A stretch of DNA of 64,000 nt from Trichaptum fuscoviolaceum (Eukaryota > Basidiomycota > Agaricomycetes > Hymenochaetales > Trichaptaceae): assembly GCA_910574455.1 (NCBI GenBank), contig CAJSYZ010000003.1:2727250-2791249 (forward strand). Direction: 5' to 3'. The notes beneath the pieces are model-generated. The model was not told where the DNA came from. It ran no database searches and worked only from the letters and a program-made list of their open reading frames with translations. A program made the position numbers and the translations under genes. Numbering within the stretch: the stretch's first letter is position 1; each line of letters starts with the position of its first letter. This document shows positions 24,901 through 36,287 of this stretch, one piece after another.

Positions 24901-26305
24901 GCTGATTGTGCTATTTTTTACACCATGATAGCTTGTAAGGGTTATTGTTTCTCCTTCATCCTCCCAGGGACTTAAGTTTTCATCATCTGGCAATTCGACG
25001 GTGTGTCTGGTGCAGCTTTGCGTCAGCAAGGCTCATAATATAGTGGTAGCAAAGACAAGAGCGTCAATGTTGCAGGTGAAGGATTTCCAACTTGAAGTTG
25101 GGTCTCGGCCCGGGAGCGTCACGGTAGTAGTAGCCTGAGTAGGTAGTCGGGATGATGATGATCATACTAGTATGAGTTTAATAATTGAGTCTAAATCAAG
25201 CTTCTCACTCACCATTACATCGACTTGACAGTACCAGATACTGATTCAGACGCAATGCAAGATCCAAACCTCAAACTCACAAATTGATCCTTTCTGAGTC
25301 TATCCCTGCCACTGGCACCTCAAGACCTCCACCCTCTTCACCAATGAAAGTGGAATCATCTGTGTTGCGAAGCGCCCTGACAGGGCGTTTTGTCTTGTCG
25401 TTCCGCCTTGACGTAGCGGGCGAGTCTATTATGTCCGTTTCTTCACCAGAAAGACTCTCGTTCGGTCCTGCAGGAGCGTGAAAGAATGCGTCGCTGGGAG
25501 TCACGGTGGCGGCAGACCTGGACATCTTTGCGGTCTGCACACGTGTGCGAAATGGAAGTTCACCTTTGGAATCTTCTTTCCTAGCCTTTTTTGCAGGCTC
25601 CCTGTTTGGCTCATCCATACTCGCTGCTTCGCATTAAGGTGAGTCACAGTGTTCAACCTCCAAGCTTTGAGATCATCTGAAAATGTATAGGCAATGTTAC
25701 TCACGAATATCCAAGTCTTCGTTGTGTCCATCTTCACAACCCGATACGTCTTTAACATCGTTCTTCGAGTCTGTTTATGCCAGTTCAAATGATCTGTGTC
25801 ATCACTGATCTAAAGTTGAAGACTTACTGCTAGCTTCGCCTTTTGGCTTTCTACGTCCACGTTTGCCAGTGAGTTTGGGCACTGTTGAGCCCATCTGGGT
25901 GCGTGTCTCAAGAGCCTTTGACAAGTTGTTTTCAAGCTCTACGGTCTCTAGCATCGCTGCTTCTTGGTTCTCTGCTGCAGTCACCTTCTTGCGAACCTTG
26001 TCAGCTGCCTCTTGTTCTTTTGCTGCCCGTTTTTGCTCCGCAGCGAGTTTTTTCCTCTCTTTCGCAACCGCGACTTGCTGGGCCGCAGCTCTGCGGAAGG
26101 CTGCCCGCTCTTCCTTCTGCTTTTCCTTCTCTTCCTTCTCCTTCAATGCCTCATCCCGCCTCTCTGCCTGCCGTACTTTCCTTTTCTCTTTTTCTTCCTT
26201 CTCCCGCAATATCTCCTCCTGTGTTCGTCTTGTTCTGAGTTGTCCAACGACTGCTCCGGGGTGCTTTTCGCTGTTCTTAGCTCTTGTCTGTCTTTGAGTT
26301 GACAT
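21936..26305 (-). CDS. Transposon-associated coiled-coil/acidic nuclear-type protein with micro-exon array
   Basis: Begins at ATG 26305 (MSTQRQTRAKNSEK) with a strongly charged Lys/Glu coiled coil containing RTRRTQEEILREKEEK (26230-25850) and a basic GKRGRRKPKG end. A linker exon follows at about 25620-25280, then nine small exons (about 23.7-24.8 kb) rich in KRK motifs. A conserved globular part runs through TPWQTPDNKLISSLW (about 23280), LWESWYSME (about 22970) and the hydrophobic segment IGALALAATAV (about 22770). The last exon (22670-21936) ends in an Asp/Glu-Gly repeat of unit GDDDGE. This layout, with a helical domain containing an ALALA(T)TAV block, recurs in Agaricomycete genomes; its biochemical role is unknown. 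It is divergent from the transposase, which suggests an accessory role in transposition. One micro-exon (about 23.86-23.93 kb) is out of frame by one base. Confidence 0.6.
23740..24804 (-). other. Array of nine symmetric phase-0 micro-exons
   Basis: Within the companion gene, nine exons can be delimited by clean GT/AG borders. From 5' to 3' on the minus strand their lengths are 45, 78, 33, 42, 33, 66, 66, 68 and 60 bases. All but the 68-base exon are multiples of three and in phase 0. Several encode a KRK or KKRK motif. Confidence 0.6.
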
Positions 26306-26583
26306 TTTGTGCAGTGTTTTGAGACTTGTATGATGATAAGATGTGTCGAAGGTGCAAGTTCAAGATCAGGGAGGCGGGGGCGTCTATCTTAGACAAGTTG
26401 AAAATTTACGCCCACTACTACCGTGACTACTCTATGACTAATTTTAACTCAGGTTCAAGTTCACTGCCAGTGGCACTCCGAGTCCGAGTCACTGCCAGTG
26501 CTAGCAGCCTGCCAGTGCCAGTGAGGCTCAGCTGTGAGTCCCAATTGTCAACGTGTACTACTACTGAGGTTACATTCAAGTTG
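26306..26583. promoter_or_regulatory. Divergent promoter of companion gene and transposase, motif-rich
   Basis: A 278-bp intergenic stretch packed with GCCAGTGGC/GCCAGTG words, TCCGAGTC and TTCAAGTT. The same vocabulary occurs around genes A, B and the trypsin-like gene, so these may be transposase- or regulator-binding repeats. Confidence 0.45.
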
Positions 26584-29500
26584 ATGCCAGCGACACGGAA
26601 AAAGCACGATCCCTTTCATTTTCCACCAACTATTCGATGCACCTTGCCCGGCTGTAGTAGGACGTTCAAGAGTCAATCTGGAAGAGCAAGACATGAATAT
26701 TCAGCTCATCCGACGTCATTCTTGGCAAGTTCTTCTGCCTGTGGTCACGAATATGAATCGTCACCTATTCGACCCATACGAGCTCCAAGTCCTCAACTTG
26801 GAGCTCTCCTGAGGTCGTCCGAACTTCCAACAGAGGGTCATTCTGAGAGCGGCTCTGACTCCTACGATTACGATATTTCCATGCTTACACAGGATATCTC
26901 GATGCTCAGTATAGGCCGAGACGAGCTGCTTCAAGATTTGGACAGACCTCATTCTCTGTCCCATTCTGTCACCGGAAGTGACAGTGGCCGTTCTGAAGAC
27001 TTGGATTCCGACATTGGAGATTATAAGGAGAGTGAGGATAACTTGAAGGTGTATCACAGATACTTGAATGGTGCGCGCCAAATTAATTGTTCCCGGTTTA
27101 CTGTAGCATTTTGACACCAAACATTGTGCAGCCACTCCATGCGATACAGAAGGGAACTTCTTAGAATATGAAGACTCACCCGCTCCGCGAAACGAATCTG
27201 CGTCAAATGACTGGTTTCCCTATTCGTGTCGAGCAGATTTTGAGCTCGCAGATTTTCTCTATCGAGAAGAGCAAATGTCTGCTGGGAACATAACAAAGCT
27301 TCTGGGAATCATGAAGGCTTATCAGCTGATTCAGGCGGCGGAGAATGTAAAATCTTGCGGATGTTCCAAATTGGATGCGACAGAGCCTGACGATGACTTA
27401 GATCTGGGTTCAACTAGTACGCTACTCAATGGAGACGCGCAAAAAATGTATAACGTCATTGATGCTACGAAAGTCGGTGATGTGTCTTGGAAATCCTTTA
27501 GTAACTTCTACACAGACGACAATGGCCAAAAGGTGACAAATGAGAACACCGAGTCATGGAAGAGGAAAGAATATGATGTTTGGTATCGGGATCCTTTGGA
27601 AGTGATCCGGAATTTGGTGGATAATCCAGCTTTGGAAGGCGAATTCGACTATGTCCCGTTTCGTGAGTATCAGCCGAAGGAGGACTCTGATGACAACAAA
27701 GAACGAGTCTTCAGAAACTACATGTCCGGAAACTTTGCTTGGGAACAGGCTGTAAGTCATGAATCATGCAGCATTCAAAGTTGGAAGAAGTGTATTGATA
27801 ATCCTTGACTTAGAACAAAATCTTCGCCGAAGATAAAGCGGTCCATGGGTCTATGTTCGTTCCGGTCATCTTAGGGAGCGACAAGACAACAGTCTCCGAT
27901 GGAACTGGCAACAACGAATATTATCCGTTATATCTTTCAATAGGAAATGTATCTAACAAGGCCCGGCGGTCCCAAAAGCTGAATACAGTCCAGCTCGTAG
28001 CATTTCTAGCAATACCAAAGAGTGTGTGTCAAAAACTGAGCTATTCATTTGTGTTCAAGTTCTGATGCTTTGCAGCTGAACGGCAGTATGAAAAGTCAGA
28101 TGACTTCCGTCGCTTTAGACATCAAATCTTTCATTCATCTATATCAAGAATCTTGAGTCCACTGAAGACAGCAATGTCCATAAACAATGAACAAACCATT
28201 CTCCGGTGCCCTGATGGTCACTTGCGTAGGTCAGTTCTCGGATCGGCTCGTATATAGCCGATTATCCGGAACAGGTGAGTCTATGCGCAATATGCACTGG
28301 ATGGTGCTGCAAGTAAGTATTGTCCTTTCCAAAAATCACATCCAACTCGAGTTAGAGAAAATGACTTACTGTGGCCATATAGATGTACATCACCTCACAA
28401 GAATCTAGATAATCCGGAATTTGTTACAAATCCTCGAACAAAAGAGCTACACGAACGATTGATAGAACAGGTGGATGACAACAGCATAAGTAGAGCAACG
28501 GTTCGAAAAGAGTATGGGTTCCACCAAGATATTGTGGTAAGTGTTCTAAACTCTCCATACAATGTGAGCTGACCACGACTATGCTCCATAGCCCTTCACC
28601 AATGACTTTCCACGTGCAGATATATGCGATCTCATTTCTCCGGACCTACTGCACCAAATGATCAAAGGCGTATTTAAGGATCACCTTGTTGAGTGGATTT
28701 GCCAGAGCTTGACCACGACAGAGCTGGACGTTGTGGATAAAAGGTGCTGTTTTTTCACAAGTTGTTTAATGTGAATACTGCTGCTAATCTCCGCGTAGAA
28801 TCAGAGTTGCTGCTCCTTTTCCTGGACTTCGCAGATTTCCCGAAGGCCGAGGCTTCAAGCAATGGACAGGCAATGATTCTAAGGCACTTATGAAAGTATA
28901 TGACCTTTCTGTCTTGTTCGAGGCGGTGGTTTGCTGATATTTGATGCAACTTGCTTAGGTGTATCTTCCGGCTATTGTGGGCATTGCGCACGATGATATG
29001 ATTCGCGCATTGAGTGCATTTCTTGACTTCTGTTACCTTGTGCGTCGGTACACGATTACAGTCTCAACTCTTGATCAAATCAAAGCCTCTTTGGATCACT
29101 TTCACCGTTATCGGCAAATATTCATAGCTAAAGGCATCCGGGATAACTTCTCACTTCCACGACAGCATGCCATGATCCACTATCCTACAATGATCCCTCT
29201 GTTCGCTGCACCGAGTGGTCTGTGTTCATCGATCACAGAGAATAAACACATTTACGCGGTGAAGGAAACATGGCGACGCTCAAACAGAAATGATCCTTTG
29301 GGTCAGATGATCACAGCAAACCAACGTCTCAGTAAACTTATTGCATCGAGGGCAGACTTCAAGAGGCGTGGAATGCTGGAAAGTCCTCTGGCTGAGGCTT
29401 CATGGAGAGCTTTGCAAGATGTTCTGCGCAGGAATATGTCAGAGTCGGAGACAGATGACGCTCAGGCTGAGAGGACCCAAATTCGGAAGGAGCAGATGCA

Positions 29501-30400
29501 CCATGATCATGATACACCCGTAGCTGGCGCAGCTGATGATACAGAGGACTTCTTCGATGACATTGTGGGCAATAATGAACTCAACGAAATTGCAGACCTG
29601 GAAGATCCCGAAAGCTTAGTGCATGGGCCTCAGCATCTTGCGGTTCATGACATACTACATGCTGAACGCCAGATGCGCTTGGGTGGCAGAAATGACCCTT
29701 TGAGCTTGATGTTAATGGCTTCGAAGTCACGTAAGTATTAGTACTTAGTAACCCATGCTTTTGGTGCTGCACATCTGACTTCTTTGATATCATCCTTGCA
29801 GAGTCCAGTACGGTGTACCCTAAGCAACTTAACGCTCTTGCGGCGATAAAAGGCCATCCAGAGCTCCGAAAACTCCCACAGCTCATTAAAGACTACTTAT
29901 TCAACAAGTACGAGAAGCACAACTCCAACTTAAGGGGCTCCTCTGGCAGAGCCGAACCAGCAGTTGAATTGGACATAAGCAATGACTTTTCAATTTTCCA
30001 TTCAGCCACCGCTTTCTTTGCCTTCCGTGGCGAATCGATCCCTATAGAACAAGCAATGAGGGAGGTGATCAGGTCCAATCCCTCTTGGCGCGGAAAGGCA
30101 AGACGTGATGCAGTCCTTGTTCGAGTTAATACTCGCAAAAAGGGGTTTGCAGGAATGCGAGTTGCCCGAGTTATGCTTCTTTTCTCCTTTGCCGTTAGTA
30201 AATTGAAACGTCAGGAATGCGCTCTCGTCCAATTTTTCAAGCGTGTTGGAGACTCGCCTGACCAAAAAACAAGTATGTGGATTGTCGAGCCGGAATATGA
30301 GTTAGACACCTTTACCACCTGTCCTGGTGTGAAAGCCAGTGGCAGACGTCACTACTACCACCGTGACTGCAAGGCTCCGAAGCTATTTGTGATAGGTATA
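26584..30400 (+). pseudogene. Plavaka-type transposase, 5' part, split by chromovirus insertion
   Basis: Start ATG at 26584 (MPATRKKHDPF), followed by a C2H2 finger in CTLPGCSRTFKSQSGRARH. After an intron come the Plavaka blocks in order: NASNDWFPY and QMSAGNI, YDVWYRDPLEVIRNLVDNP, FDYVPFREYQ, FVPVILGSDKTTVS (about 27860), YYPLYLSIGN, FLAIPK, RCPDGHLR, WCCKCTSP-type Cys cluster, PFTNDFPRADI, ISPDLLHQMIKG (about 28640), PGLRRFPEGRGFKQWTG, FCYLVRR, PRQHAMIHYPTM and LCSSITENKHI (about 29225). GSDKT, PDLLHQ and TENKH probably hold the catalytic acidic residues (inference from conservation). An acidic linker and the C-terminal domain (VYPKQLNALAAIK, TSMWIVEPE) follow. A 1-nt slip lies near 28230. 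The frame is cut at 30400 by the LTR; the last codons are at 37137-37298. Confidence 0.88.
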
Positions 30401-31230
30401 TGTTACGACCGTCGGGAATTGTAGCGGGAAACAGTTTCGGGAAACTGGAATTCACGACAAGAACCCGCGTTCGGGAATCTGGATTCGCGACTGGGAACGA
30501 GCGTGGGAATTCGGGCGGGAAACGCGCGGGATTCTATCCAGGCGCGTCGCGGGATTCTCAAGGCCAGCTAGGACTCTTCACTGCTTTGAACGTCAAGTAA
30601 GCGGATCCCTAAGGAAGCACTCCACAAGTAAGTATTGCGCAACTAACTACACAGGAGAAAAGAGAGAGATCGCACCTAAGGAAGCACTCCACAAGAGGTC
30701 AAAAGTGGGGTGCTCCTTACGATGCCTACAGCTATTTATCTACTTCGTAAAGACTGTATAGTTAATCTACGCTAAGTGTCCTTGCGCAATGCGCACCTAT
30801 CTACTACAAACGATACATGCTACGACCGCACTGCTAGGCATGTCTATCCCGTCTCTCCAGATGGCTACGGCCTGTCCGTGGACGTCAGCGTCCGGTCCGG
30901 GGCCGCGACTAGCCAGACTAGGTATGCCAGACTGTTGCAGGTCGTCACCTTGAGGTACTAACGGATTAATGAGCGTATGTTGATAAGTGAATGTACGTGT
31001 GCCGTGGCGGGTCGTCGTAAATGAATGTGTGTATGCGTGCATGGTGGTCGGGACGATGGTGCGGGATAGGTCACGTGAGCGGGGGATCTTGCGGGGGATC
31101 GTGCGAGTCGGGAAAGGGGTTTCGCGCGGGGAATCCAATGGCGGGATTCTCCCCGCGGGATTGTCTGCTCATGTCGGGATCCTTGGCGGGAAAGTGCGGG
31201 AAATGAGAAAAGGGGCCTGGGATCTCGACA
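30401..31230 (-). repeat. Chromovirus 3' LTR (sense orientation)
   Basis: 830 bp, nearly identical to 36301-37131. It lies downstream of pol in the element's orientation and directly follows the polypurine tract. Confidence 0.95.
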
Positions 31231-34200
31231 TTACCCCCCTCCAAAGGCGCAACTCCGGGGCGCCAAGCTTGAATCTTGCTCAGGTCACAGAGCTCGATAG
31301 CGTTGACTTCTCGAGGGGCGTCCGGGTGTTTTCGATAGAAACTGCGAATTTTAGCCTTTGCATTACCCATATCCTTTGCGGGAATCCATGTATCTTCCGC
31401 GCTCGAATATCCCTTCCATCGTACCAAATATTCAAACCTCCGTCTAAACCGTCTAGCGTCCAGTACCTCTTCCACCTCGTATTCCAGATCTCCTTCTACT
31501 TCGACTGGGGGCGGCGGGGGTTGCGTTCGACCGGGAATGTCGTCTTCGTGGTATGGCGAGAGCAGCGATACGTGAAATACGGGATGAATCTTCAGCGACG
31601 CGGGGAGTTCGAGTTCGTAGGTGAGGTCACTTAGCTTTGCCTTCACTTTATACGGCCCTAGTCGTTTCGGTAATAATTTGCGCGCTCCCGGTCGCCGAAC
31701 GTTCGTCGCCTCGAGCCATACTTTATCCCCGACTGCGTACTGCGGGGCCTCGTTCCTGGCCTGATCGTAGTGCTGCTTCATGCGCTCTGCCGCAACCTCC
31801 AAAGCCGCTCTTGCCTCTTCCTGTGCCTGCTGAAGCTCCTGTAGTCGTGCGTCCGCGGCGGGGACCGTGGACAGGCCGTCGCTCGGGGCAATCGTGAATT
31901 CGGGATTGTAGCCGTAGACGAGCGCGAACGGGGATTGTCGTGTTGCCGCGTGCGCTTTCGTGTTGTGCGCGAACTCTGCCATCGGGAGTAATCCGGCCCA
32001 GTTTTCTTGTCGTGTATCTATGAAAGCCCGTAAATATTGTTCCAACTCTTGGTTTACCCTTTCGGTTTGCCCATCCGTCTGCGGGTGATACGCAGTCGAC
32101 GTGGTACCCTTGATACCAAGTCGGGAAAAAAGGGCTTTTATGAACTGCGCGACAAACTGTGGTCCGCGGTCGGATATGATCTGGCGGGGGGTTCCGTGCA
32201 GCTTCCAGACGTGTTGCAGGAAGAGTTCTGCGGTTTCCGGTGCATCGACATCAGACGTGGTCGGGATAAAATGCGCTTGCTTGGTGAGACGGTCGACCAC
32301 CACGAAAATTGCGTCGTAATCCCCAGATCGGGGGAGCTGGGTGATGAAATCGCACGAAATCGCCTGCCAGGGGCCCTGCGGGATTTCGTTCGGTTGCAGG
32401 AGTCCTACCGGGCGTTGGGATCGGTTCTTCGTGCGTGCACAGGTATCGCATCCCGAAACGTATCGTTCTACGAAGTTAGACATCCCGGGCCACCAGTAGT
32501 TGCGGCTTACCATCTCAAACGTTTTCCAACGTCCAGGATGTCCGGCGGGGAGACTGTCGTGGTAAGTCTTCACCACATCCCGGCGAATGGTCTCGTCTTT
32601 CGGGACGTAAACCTTACCCTGGTACAGGATGAGGCCTTCCTCGGTGCTCCAGTCCTCAAGTTCCTTGGTCAGGACTCGAGGCGCCTTGGACTTGACCAGC
32701 TCGATCGCGTCCACCAGTTCGTCTTCATATTGATCTGACTTACGAATGCGTCGTAGGAGGGCCTGATCCCCGTGTACCTGCGTCATTCCCCGACGAATTG
32801 CCTTTAGTCGAAACATTTCGGGGGTCAGGAGGGTCCGTCCCGTGTTGTCTTCGCCTTCGGGTTGAAGATCGACGCGTCGTGACATGGCGTCGGGTTTGCC
32901 CCCGAGTCGCCCTGGGCGATGGCGAATCGTAAAATCGAAGCGGGTGAGGAACAGACTCCACCGGGCTTGGCGTCGCGTCAGCGTTCGGGATTCAGAGAAA
33001 TATAGCAGATTCTTGTGGTCAGACACGATATCGAGTTTATGACTCGCACCTTCGAGATAATGTCGCCACTCGTCAAGAGCTCGAATAATCGCGAGTAGCT
33101 CCTTGTCATAAATCTCGTAGTTGCGTTCCGCATCGTTGAGGGATTTCGAGAAAAAGGCGACCGGATGTATCAGCCCGTCGTCGCCTTCCTGGGACAAGAC
33201 CGCGCCGGTCGCGAAATCAGAGGCGTCGCATTCCACGATGAATTGTCGCGACATGTCTGGCATCATCAGGACGGGGGCGGTCGTGAACATGCGCTTGAGA
33301 TAGTCGAAGGCGAACTGCTGGTTTTCTGTCCAGGCCCAGCGAACGTCCTTCTTCAGCAGCGTCGTGAGCGGTTTGACGATGTGCGAGAAATCCCGAATGA
33401 AGCGTCGATAGAAATTCGCGAACCCGAGGAAGGCTTGAATGTCTTTCACCTTTTTCGGGGTAGGCCAGTCGAGGACCGCCTGTACCTTGGCGGGATCCAT
33501 CGCCACCTTTCCCTGCGAAATAATCATCCCGAGATACTCGACGGAAGTCTGTTTGAATTTGCACTTTTCGGGTTTACAGAACAAGTCGTTTTCGCGCAGC
33601 CGCTTAAGGACTTCCCGTACGTGTTCCTCGTGCTGCGATTCATCTTCGGAAAAGATTAGCAAGTCGTCAAGATAGATGATCACGTATACTCCAATGAGAT
33701 CTTTGAAGATATCGTTCATCATATGCTGGAAGGTTGCCGGGGCATTCGTGAGCCCGAATGTCATCACCGTTGGTTCGAAATGTCCTGCCTGAGTCCGAAA
33801 TGCGGCCTTCCACTCGTCGCCTTGCTTCAGTCGCACGTTGTGGTAGCCCCATCGCAAATCTAACGTCGTGAAAACCTTCGCCTTTTGCAGTGCGTCTACG
33901 AGTTCCATCGTGAGGGGAAGCGGGTATCGATTCTTGACCGTGATATCGTTCAGTCGTCGGTAATCGACTACCATGCGCAAGGTTCCGTCCTTTTTCTTGA
34001 TAAAGAAGACGGGAGCCGCTGCAGGGGATTTCGAAGGTCGTATGTACCCTTTGCGCAGGTTTTCGTCAACGAATTCGCGAAGGGCGTCGCGTTCGGCCGG
34101 GGCCAACGGATAGATTTTGCTGTACGGGGGAACCTTCCCGGGTTCTAAATCTATGGCGTGATCATACGGCTTGCGTAGTGGAAGCCTTTCGGATTCAACT

Positions 34201-34961
34201 TTCGAGAAAACGTCGGCAAACTCACGAAATTCGGGGGGAACTAGTTCCTCGAAGGTTTTCTCGCCTTCCTTCACTGCTGACTTCTCAGCGATGGCCTGGG
34301 AGTGGGTGTACGAGGCGGCAATTTTGTACGCGAAGTGGTCGTCCGTCGTGACGAAGTAGGATTCAGCGTCGTGGTACTGGTCCCAATATTTTTCTGAGTA
34401 CCGAAATCCGGGTGGGACAGCTTCCCATTCGGCCTGGGTCCTGTCGGGCCCCCAGGGGGTCTCGACTTCTTCTGCTATGGCGAGGCGGGGAAGCGGGACC
34501 AGGCGTTGCTGGTTGTCACACTGAGGTGGGCAGCGGTTGAGGTCGACCACATCGTTGGTCCAGTCAATGGTTGGGTTATGGTGCCGCAACCAGTCGATCC
34601 CCATGATAATATCGTCGTCGCCAATATCCGCGACGGCCATGGTCAACTGTTCTAAGTGTCCCTTCATCTCGACGTTGAGGACTACTTCCTTGGTGATGCG
34701 TCCAATCGCGTTCGGGGAATTGTCCGCGTTGCGCAAAAGTATCGGGATTACCAATTCCCGAGTCTGGAGTCCGTGTCGCGAAACGTAGCGGGAATTTATG
34801 AAAGTTCCCGACGCACCGCTGTCTAACATTACTGTGGCTAAGGCATCCGTTTTTCCGTCGCTAACCTGTACCGGGAACTTCAAATGTCGTCGAAGACGAC
34901 GGTCTATTGTAGAGATGGTTAAATACAAGGGACCATTATTAAGAGAGTTCTTCGGCCACAA
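31071..34961 (-). CDS. pol: Chromovirus Pol: protease, reverse transcriptase, RNase H, integrase, chromodomain
   Basis: 1,296 codons without a stop. Protease DSGAS lies at residues 47-51; reverse transcriptase spans about 280-480 with YLDD at 430-433; RNase H runs from about 575 with CDAS. The integrase zinc finger uses H801, H808, C838 and C841, and its catalytic triad is D871, D931, E967 (35 residues between the last two). A GPY-type segment lies near 1100. The chromodomain (about 1155-1215; EYEVEEVLDAR, YLVRWKGY, TWIP) would direct insertion to modified histones. The marked start is a TTG; the frame stays open upstream across the gag stop and is -1 relative to gag, so expression is probably by -1 frameshifting. 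The frame also runs through the polypurine tract about 50 codons into the LTR. Confidence 0.95.
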   Translation of the reverse strand: MWPKNSLNNGPLYLTISTIDRRLRRHLKFPVQVSDGKTDALATVMLDSGASGTFINSRYVSRHGLQTRELVIPILLRNADNSPNAIGRITKEVVLNVEMKGHLEQLTMAVADIGDDDIIMGIDWLRHHNPTIDWTNDVVDLNRCPPQCDNQQRLVPLPRLAIAEEVETPWGPDRTQAEWEAVPPGFRYSEKYWDQYHDAESYFVTTDDHFAYKIAASYTHSQAIAEKSAVKEGEKTFEELVPPEFREFADVFSKVESERLPLRKPYDHAIDLEPGKVPPYSKIYPLAPAERDALREFVDENLRKGYIRPSKSPAAAPVFFIKKKDGTLRMVVDYRRLNDITVKNRYPLPLTMELVDALQKAKVFTTLDLRWGYHNVRLKQGDEWKAAFRTQAGHFEPTVMTFGLTNAPATFQHMMNDIFKDLIGVYVIIYLDDLLIFSEDESQHEEHVREVLKRLRENDLFCKPEKCKFKQTSVEYLGMIISQGKVAMDPAKVQAVLDWPTPKKVKDIQAFLGFANFYRRFIRDFSHIVKPLTTLLKKDVRWAWTENQQFAFDYLKRMFTTAPVLMMPDMSRQFIVECDASDFATGAVLSQEGDDGLIHPVAFFSKSLNDAERNYEIYDKELLAIIRALDEWRHYLEGASHKLDIVSDHKNLLYFSESRTLTRRQARWSLFLTRFDFTIRHRPGRLGGKPDAMSRRVDLQPEGEDNTGRTLLTPEMFRLKAIRRGMTQVHGDQALLRRIRKSDQYEDELVDAIELVKSKAPRVLTKELEDWSTEEGLILYQGKVYVPKDETIRRDVVKTYHDSLPAGHPGRWKTFEMVSRNYWWPGMSNFVERYVSGCDTCARTKNRSQRPVGLLQPNEIPQGPWQAISCDFITQLPRSGDYDAIFVVVDRLTKQAHFIPTTSDVDAPETAELFLQHVWKLHGTPRQIISDRGPQFVAQFIKALFSRLGIKGTTSTAYHPQTDGQTERVNQELEQYLRAFIDTRQENWAGLLPMAEFAHNTKAHAATRQSPFALVYGYNPEFTIAPSDGLSTVPAADARLQELQQAQEEARAALEVAAERMKQHYDQARNEAPQYAVGDKVWLEATNVRRPGARKLLPKRLGPYKVKAKLSDLTYELELPASLKIHPVFHVSLLSPYHEDDIPGRTQPPPPPVEVEGDLEYEVEEVLDARRFRRRFEYLVRWKGYSSAEDTWIPAKDMGNAKAKIRSFYRKHPDAPREVNAIELCDLSKIQAWRPGVAPLEGGNVEIPGPFSHFPHFPAKDPDMSRQSRGENPAIGFPARNPFPDSHDPPQDPPLT
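31231..31247 (-). other. Chromovirus polypurine tract
   Basis: Sense sequence CCTTTGGAGGGGGGTAA directly before the 3' LTR, the primer site for plus-strand DNA synthesis. The same 17 bases precede the 3' LTR of the second retrotransposon. Confidence 0.85.
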
Positions 34962-35002
34962 GGGCGGTTGGGTCGTATAGGGCGCGACTGAGCAATACGA
35001 CC

Positions 35003-36211
35003 CTACTGAAAATCCGCTGGGGGCGGGGCTTCGGGATTATGAACGTTCTTGGCGGCGGGCGTCATGGCGGCGAATGCGTTCTGTAGCACGGACTGCTGCA
35101 CATTCTGGACGTACTGTTCCGCCATACGTTTGAGCGTTTCTTCGAACGACTGGAGCGCGGGGGGCGAGGGGCTCGACGGGGACGTGGATTTCGTCGCCTT
35201 TAGGTTTCGGGATGGCGGTCGCGTTGGGCAATCGCTCACCAAATGGTCTTTCTCTCCGCAGTAGTAGCATAGTCCCTTACTCCTGCGCTCCCGGCGCACC
35301 CTGTCAATCTCCATTGCGTTGGGATCCTTCGTCGAGCTTGCGCCCGCAGTCGGGATCGTACGCGGAGCTGAACTAGTGGTGCCGGGATTGCTTCGGGGCG
35401 TAGCCGCTGGCTTTGATACTGGTCCATAGGCGTGTGCGAGCCTTAGCTTCTCGTCCGTCTCGGAAACCCAGTTGACGTAGGCATCGAATTTCATATCCTT
35501 CGCCTCTGTGCTGGCGATGTGCTGGCGAACCTGGTCTTTGAGTCCCTTCCGGAACATGTCGAGGTAGATGACATCCGTCGTTGCGTCCTTGGGCCACCCG
35601 GTGAGGGCTTGGAGGGCACGGAATTGCGATGCAAACTCGGCGACCGTTCCTGTCTGGCGTAGGCGCATCAGTTTGTCGGCTGCGGCTTTGTCTGCATCGA
35701 TTTCCCCGTAAGAGGCGCGAAGGGCGGCGAACAGGGCCTCCAGGCTGGCGGCTTCTGGCGGTGTCGGGATGTCCTGGAGTCGATCTAGAATGGGTCGTGC
35801 CCAGTCTTGCGCCGGCCCCCGCAGTAGCATCAGAGCAAATGCGACCTTGCGGGTTTCGTCTAGTCCCGGATGTTGTCCGAACAGGTAGAGCTTAATCTGG
35901 TGAATCCAGTTCTCCAGCTTGGCTCGTTCGCCTTCGAAGGTGTCGGGAAGCTTCATCTTGAGCCCGGCTCCGCCCCCAGACGGGGAGGCGGGCTGACTCG
36001 CGATTTGGGCTTCTAACGCCCGGTTGGCGTGCTTGAGCTGGGCGACTGTGTTCTGGACCTGATTGTGTTCGTTGACTAGCTTGGAGTAGCGCTTTTCGAG
36101 GGTGTCGAGGCGATCAAGGATGGGCTGGAGTTTGTCATCCTCCATCGAGGAGCTAGGGGACGGGAAAGCGAAGGTGTCTGCGAGTCCTCCCCATTCCTGG
36201 TGGGACGACAT
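35003..36211 (-). CDS. gag: Chromovirus Gag
   Basis: About 402 codons from ATG 36211 (MSSHQEWGGL); the frame is open further upstream into the LTR but that part is unlikely to be translated. An N-terminal coiled-coil segment (LEKRYSKLVNEHNQ) is followed by the retrotransposon capsid region (KLENWIHQIKLYLFGQ, LLRGPAQDWARPI, EFASQFRAL). One CCHC zinc knuckle, CYYCGEKDHLVSDC, lies near residue 315. A Ser/Pro-rich linker precedes the stop at 35003. It forms the virus-like particle and binds genomic RNA. Confidence 0.93.
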   Translation of the reverse strand: MSSHQEWGGLADTFAFPSPSSSMEDDKLQPILDRLDTLEKRYSKLVNEHNQVQNTVAQLKHANRALEAQIASQPASPSGGGAGLKMKLPDTFEGERAKLENWIHQIKLYLFGQHPGLDETRKVAFALMLLRGPAQDWARPILDRLQDIPTPPEAASLEALFAALRASYGEIDADKAAADKLMRLRQTGTVAEFASQFRALQALTGWPKDATTDVIYLDMFRKGLKDQVRQHIASTEAKDMKFDAYVNWVSETDEKLRLAHAYGPVSKPAATPRSNPGTTSSAPRTIPTAGASSTKDPNAMEIDRVRRERRSKGLCYYCGEKDHLVSDCPTRPPSRNLKATKSTSPSSPSPPALQSFEETLKRMAEQYVQNVQQSVLQNAFAAMTPAAKNVHNPEAPPPADFQ

Positions 36212-36287
36212 CGCGGGTCGGCGGTACGGGTGCGGGGGTAGAAGTAAAGAGCGTGAGGGTGTCGAGTCCGAGCGGCGGTGAGCCAGG

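Noticed and set aside
30776..31138. Short ORFs within the chromovirus LTRs
   Set aside because: Present identically in both LTRs, overlap promoter and R regions, and lie outside the gag-pol frame apart from the pol read-through.
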